Shown one piece after another: positions 60,546 to 64,000 of a stretch of DNA of 64,000 bases; position 1 is the first letter of the stretch; every line of letters starts with the position of its first letter. The notes under the pieces are model-generated. The model saw only the letters and a list, made by a program, of their open reading frames with translations. It ran no database searches and had not been told where the DNA came from. Origin of the DNA: Siphonodentalium dalli. Lineage: Eukaryota; Mollusca; Scaphopoda; Gadilida; Siphonodentaliidae. The stretch covers positions 35,442,106-35,506,105 of the forward strand of contig CP136063.1 of NCBI GenBank assembly GCA_032622095.1, read 5' to 3'. The position numbers and the translations under genes are program-made.

Positions 60546-61220
60546 GAAAAAGAATAAAAGTAGTTACGCGAACACAAAAATAGATCCTTAATACCGGTCA
60601 TTGGTCTGGATAAGAGAATATTTAAAAGTTAAGATAAATAAAAAAAATTACAATAAGAAAACGTAGGGATTACTGAAACGATTTACCATAGTTGTAATAC
60701 TTTACAACACTAGAGTTATCCCTACGCACGTTCACGAGAGAAGTACACTTTCACAAAAGATGTCAACAATAACATTAAAATATACAACGGTGGCGTGTCG
60801 GTACAAGTTATAAGTAGATAATTTAAACTCAAGAATAGGAGACAATATGATGTTCGGTTGGAACGAAGTACAGGAATAGAATGGAGCGAAATGTTGGAGA
60901 AAATACGACAGCCACCGGAGGAAAATTCCGTCTGAAAAATGGCCGGCACAGATGCGCTAAAAAGTTGAACGACCGTGAAGGTTAAAACAGAATAAATACA
61001 AGTAACACGATATTTGCACACGAACTTGACATTGTGAGAGACTGTGATGACTTTGTGAACATAATTTATGATTAACTATATATTTATCAATATTTCCGAT
61101 TAATTATAATTTAGATGCAGTGAAATTGTCAATTCTTGTTATTATCTCCCTTGATCGAAGATTTGTAATCCGATGAAGTGCTGTTGAAATTCTTGGTAAT
61201 ACCTCAGGGTATTACAGTAC

Positions 61221-61736
61221 AATGACTTTTTAAAGATACACAATAGGCCTACGATTTGTCCCCCTCACAATTTATTATTAAGTTACAACCACAGCCATTC
61301 TAAGCTGTTATTAGGTGTCGGGAATGTGAAAAATCAGCTACAATGGCTAAAATCAGCTACCCTTGTTGAATTCAGCTATTTATTATATGACTATCGTTTT
61401 TCTTTCCCCAATACCGCTACAGTAACGCGATCATTTCACAAAGTTCTATCGGATCAAATACAGTCCGATGTCATACATGTACCACACTTCTCTATCTCAC
61501 ATATTGTGCAAGTCCACCCACCCACCATGCAAGGTTTATTTCCTATAGTAATCTTGAAATGTATCTCTCGCACGCTCTCTCCCCTCTCTTTCTCTCTCTC
61601 CCCATCTCTCTCTGTCGCTCTCTCTCCCTCTCCCCCTAGCTCCCACCCCCTTCCCTTACTATCTTTAGCAAGGTCTTTAAATGCATATTACTTACAAGTT
61701 TGTTCGGATGCGTGAAACTGATACCTTAGTATTCAC
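61221..61736. other. Flank of R2 with a CT-rich tract
   Basis: No gene recognised. A CT-rich simple repeat spans 61,563-61,660 (CTCTCTCC variants). The plus ORF at 61,326-61,715 runs through it and is low complexity. Confidence 0.6.
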
Positions 61737-61877
61737 TCGATTTGCTTCAGATTTTCGGCGCTGTTAGTAGAATGTTGCATTCCTCAGTTAGGCATAGTGC
61801 CTCAATAATTCAGGCACTATGCCAATTTGAGGAATGCAACATTCTACTAACAGCGCCGAAAATCTGAAGCAAATTGA
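61737..61877. repeat. 141-bp foldback (near-perfect inverted repeat)
   Basis: The left arm begins TCGATTTGCTTCAGATTTTC and the right arm ends GAAAATCTGAAGCAAATTGA. The arms are about 65 bp each, with one outer mismatch and a small bulge (GTTAGG against CCAATTT). The terminal stem AGGCATAGTGCCT/AGGCACTATGCC closes a 9-nt loop near 61,812. No obvious target duplication was seen. Confidence 0.95.
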
Positions 61878-62479
61878 CCGTTCCATTCCATAGAAAATAT
61901 CATCTGAACTACGCTCAATTGGTTAAATTTGAATACAAATTACTTAATTAGCACGGTACGCGCAAGACAGCTTTTCATGTTCACCGATGCACGTTCACAC
62001 GTGAGTGACATATATTTCCTCGAATTTCATTGGCTGAACTCCTTTTCAACAATTTCGCGCGAATTTTGATCTATCTTTATGAATCACTTTTGAATTAATC
62101 TTGATAAGGCAAAGACGATTTTTTTTGCTATATCTATTGGCAATAAACTAACGAAAACGATTTCACCATCAAGAGTCACTGCATTGAATTATTACATACA
62201 AATGACAGTATGTTGTAAATTTAGATATAATATTTGTAAAAATAACTACTTTGAACAAGATTATTCTCCATTTATATCAGCCTACCGTAGTGGAAGCACA
62301 ATCTCTGCAAAACTCAAATCGATTCGTCCTTGTCTGGAGTAAAACTGGAAGTTACCCATCTTGAGCATTTTAAATTACCTACCCCTAAACGGTTATTAGC
62401 TCTGGACTAAAGTTAGGAGTAGTGGCACTTACATGTACTAGTAGTTCACTCCAGGACTAGTAATATGTTTGAGATGATT
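61878..62479. other. Single-copy AT-rich spacer
   Basis: No ORF, RNA gene or repeat recognised. Confidence 0.5.
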
Positions 62480-62645
62480 TACTAGTAACTCAGTCTTACC
62501 GGATACTGACTGTACATGTACGTTAACACGGTCTGACCAGGTACGAGTTAACTCTATCTTTCTGGATACAAGTTAACTCGGTCTTTCTTGGTACGAGTTA
62601 ACTGCCTTATTGGCCTGAGGTATGGGTTAACTTGGTCTTACCACA
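62480..62645 (+). repeat. ~25-bp minisatellite with GTTAACTCGGTCTT core
   Basis: Five to six imperfect units of GAGTTAACTCGGTCTTTCTGG type, each with the palindrome GTTAAC. The same family recurs at 63,703-63,860. Confidence 0.85.
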
Positions 62646-63079
62646 GGAGCTTGGAATTTGGTCAAAACCCCTCTTTTATTGGCAGAACCACCACCCGGGA
62701 CCATAGGTCACGGAAGGAACGAAACACGAATTTGTTGCCACCCATTTTGAACTCAACTGTATTCCTACAAAAAATATATTTTCACTAAAAACTTTTGGTA
62801 CCTCTTACACCTTAGATGCCAATCTACAACATTCCATAGGTATATTTTTCCAGTTCTTCGAAAACCTCACTTTATTTCGGTAATGTATTGTAAATTCACC
62901 AACGAACACAAATCTGCGACACCTCCATCACCCGTTGTAGAATCTGAGTAGCGGAAATGGTACCGAAATATGCGGAAAATTTAAAACTATGATCCGGAGA
63001 CGGATAGCATGAAAGTACCAAAGGTTTTGCATAATTTCATTCCCTCCTTGCACCTTAGTGTTCACAGGCCAAGAAAATC
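62646..63079. other. Spacer, nothing recognised
   Basis: No gene seen; the short ORFs lack domains and codon-like composition. Confidence 0.5.
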
Positions 63080-63520
63080 GCAAAATCCTAGCATCTAGAC
63101 TAGCATTCATAGAGTTGGAAATTTCAAACCTGACACCCCGACTTGGAAAATTTCCAACTGATGACAATACCAGTGACAATTTTGACCAAATGTAGGAAAA
63201 TATTGTTTTCTTAAATTAACTAGAAGTTTTTGACTGACCATGGGGAGGTACCAGGACACAAGCTTTCCAAGTGTTGGAAATTTCCAACCTGACACCCATA
63301 AGGTCGGAAAATTCCTAACTGATGGCCTTTTCATTTCAGTCCAAATGCTTTACCAAAAGAAGGCAAATATTGTCCAAAAACAATAAATTCCCCCACTAAA
63401 TTGTTGGAAAATCAAACTACAAGAACATTTTCAACGCATTGTTGGTGTGAAATTTCCATCTAATGTTGTGTCAGGTATGAAATTTCCAACCGTTGATAAA
63501 TTTGACCAAATTTGGGGTGA
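63080..63520. repeat. Degenerate repeats around GTTGGAAATTTCCAAC
   Basis: The motif TTGGAAATTTCCAAC with CTGACACC and TTTTGACCAAATG recurs in degenerate units near 63,110-63,200, 63,270-63,380 and 63,420-63,515. The core is itself a palindrome. Confidence 0.65.
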
Positions 63521-63524
63521 GACA

Positions 63525-63556
63525 CCCCCCCCCCCCCCCCCCAACCCCCCCCCCCC
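63525..63556 (+). repeat. C18-AA-C12 homopolymer
   Basis: C-run 63,525-63,542, then AA, then C-run 63,545-63,556. Confidence 0.95.
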
Positions 63557-63614
63557 GTTAACTTTCATGACTGAATAAAAATTGATTTTAATGAAATGAT
63601 TAATAATAAATCTG

Positions 63615-63702
63615 AAGGTCCCAGTTAGCCAAGGTCCCAGTTAGCCAGACTTGAGGTCCCAGTTAGCCACGGTTCCAGTCAGCCAAGGTCCCAGTTAGCT
63701 GG
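63615..63702 (+). repeat. GGTCCCAGTTAGCC minisatellite
   Basis: Five units of GGTCCCAGTTAGCC with minor changes and 2-8-bp spacers, leading directly into the GTTAAC minisatellite. Confidence 0.9.
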
Positions 63703-63860
63703 ATACCTTTCCAGTAACGAGTTAATTGGGTTTTTTCTGGCTACGAGTAACTCTGTCTAATCAGGTATGAGTTAACTCGGTCTTATCGGGTATGAGTTAA
63801 CTCGGTCTTATCGGGTATGAGTTAACTCGGTCTTTTCAGTAACGAGTTAATTCGCGTAAG
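63703..63860 (+). repeat. 25-bp GTTAACTCGGTCTTATCGGG minisatellite
   Basis: About six units, the central three nearly identical (GGGTATGAGTTAACTCGG, period 25). Related to 62,480-62,645 about 1.2 kb upstream. Confidence 0.9.
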
Positions 63861-63930
63861 ATGAGTTATACAATCGGTCCTATGCAGATTTAATGTCTGA
63901 ATATTACGAGTAAATTTAATTCATCTTATT

Positions 63931-64000
63931 TTTGTTTCAGAGATGCACTGACACGTGACGGTAGTATGCTTAAGAATACAGGGATTCTGATCCACAACAC
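63931..64000 (+). other. 3' splice site and exon start, paralogous to the one at 46,731
   Basis: AAATTTAATTCATC and TTTTTGTTTCAG end at 63,940. The exon start shares GTAGTAT..GC, AAGAATACAG and TCTGATCCACA with the exon at 46,731 (GTAGTATATGC, AAGGATACAG, ACTGATCCACA). It is cut off by the window. A second zinc-finger ORF is predicted to follow. Confidence 0.65.

Larger units (their letters stand above)
59812..61216 (-). repeat. R2 5' LTR, about 1.4 kb, intact
   Basis: Minus strand: begins TGTAATACCCTGAGG, ends GGTCTGTATGCTACA. Promoter motifs lie at 60,387-60,540, a poly(A) signal at 60,019-60,024, and U5 from there to 59,812, including a C13 run (59,825-59,837). The U5 part matches the truncated 3' LTR. 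The outer boundary is inferred. Confidence 0.7.
54518..61220 (-). mobile_element. R2: minus-strand Ty3/Gypsy LTR retrotransposon with nested insertions
   Basis: The 5' LTR (high coordinates) begins TGTAATACCC on the minus strand and ends TATGCTACA at 59,812. PBS, gag and protease follow toward lower coordinates. The 3' LTR is truncated and split by E1 and E2, and ends at 54,522. GTAC flanks the whole at 54,518-54,521 and 61,217-61,220, a candidate 4-bp target duplication. RT, RNase H and integrase cores were not found, so the copy is deleted as well as frameshifted. The right boundary is inferred from TGTA...TACA ends, the GTAC match and a correctly ordered promoter/poly(A) layout in the LTR, because the other LTR lacks its U3. 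Confidence 0.75.

Noticed and set aside
61326-61715. 129-codon plus ORF
   Set aside because: Its C-terminal half is the CT-rich simple repeat, and the N-terminal half has no recognisable domain.

Overview
The window reads as nuclear DNA of an animal, most likely a marine invertebrate and plausibly a mollusc. The reasons are spliceosomal acceptors, a KRAB-less tandem C2H2 zinc-finger gene with HTGEKP/HSGVKP linkers, Mag-like Ty3/Gypsy retrotransposons, long-TIR DNA elements and a very large satellite array. The species cannot be fixed from the sequence alone. Nothing looks bacterial, and no tRNA, rRNA or CRISPR was seen.

1-43,879: one uninterrupted, highly homogeneous satellite of 165-bp monomers (about 209 direct and 56 inverted), running off the left edge of the window. 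Orientation flips once, at about 34,551, at a non-palindromic junction. Diagnostic variants show several competing higher-order periods: 18-, 12-, 17- and 8-mers, plus 6/7-mers in places. The repetitive 100-aa ORFs here are by-products of a monomer length divisible by three and are not genes.

43,880-51,294: single-copy sequence. A splice acceptor and a short acidic, Trp-rich terminal exon with a poly(A) signal lie 157 bp from the satellite edge. Next comes a minus-strand, frameshifted Cys/His-rich transposon-type gene. Then a complete 13-finger C2H2 gene (47,003-48,133) is followed by decayed fingers that have turned into a minisatellite of about 55 bp. Two further tandem-repeat patches follow.

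51,290-54,127: a compact Ty3/Gypsy element (R1) with 130-bp LTRs and a 5-bp target duplication. It keeps gag, protease and the integrase tail, but reverse transcriptase, RNase H and the integrase core are replaced by about 310 bp of foreign, antisense, exon-like DNA.

54,518-61,220: a second, minus-strand Gypsy element (R2) with a roughly 1.4-kb LTR. The LTR has a TATA box, clustered CCAAT/AACGG motifs, a poly(A) signal and a Leu-type PBS. Its gag and protease are broken by frameshifts. Its other LTR is truncated and carries two insertions, E1 and E2, which are related long-TIR DNA elements. The uninterrupted LTR copy acts as an empty site and shows 9-bp target duplications for both. All four ends of E1 and E2 share one architecture: TAG, about 10 nt, then a 12-13-bp hairpin whose stem sequence is different at every end. 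This is the strongest candidate for something undescribed.

61,217-64,000: a 141-bp foldback, several minisatellites, homopolymers, and at the right edge a splice acceptor plus exon start resembling the one that precedes the zinc-finger gene at 46,731. The window therefore probably lies between two paralogous zinc-finger genes.
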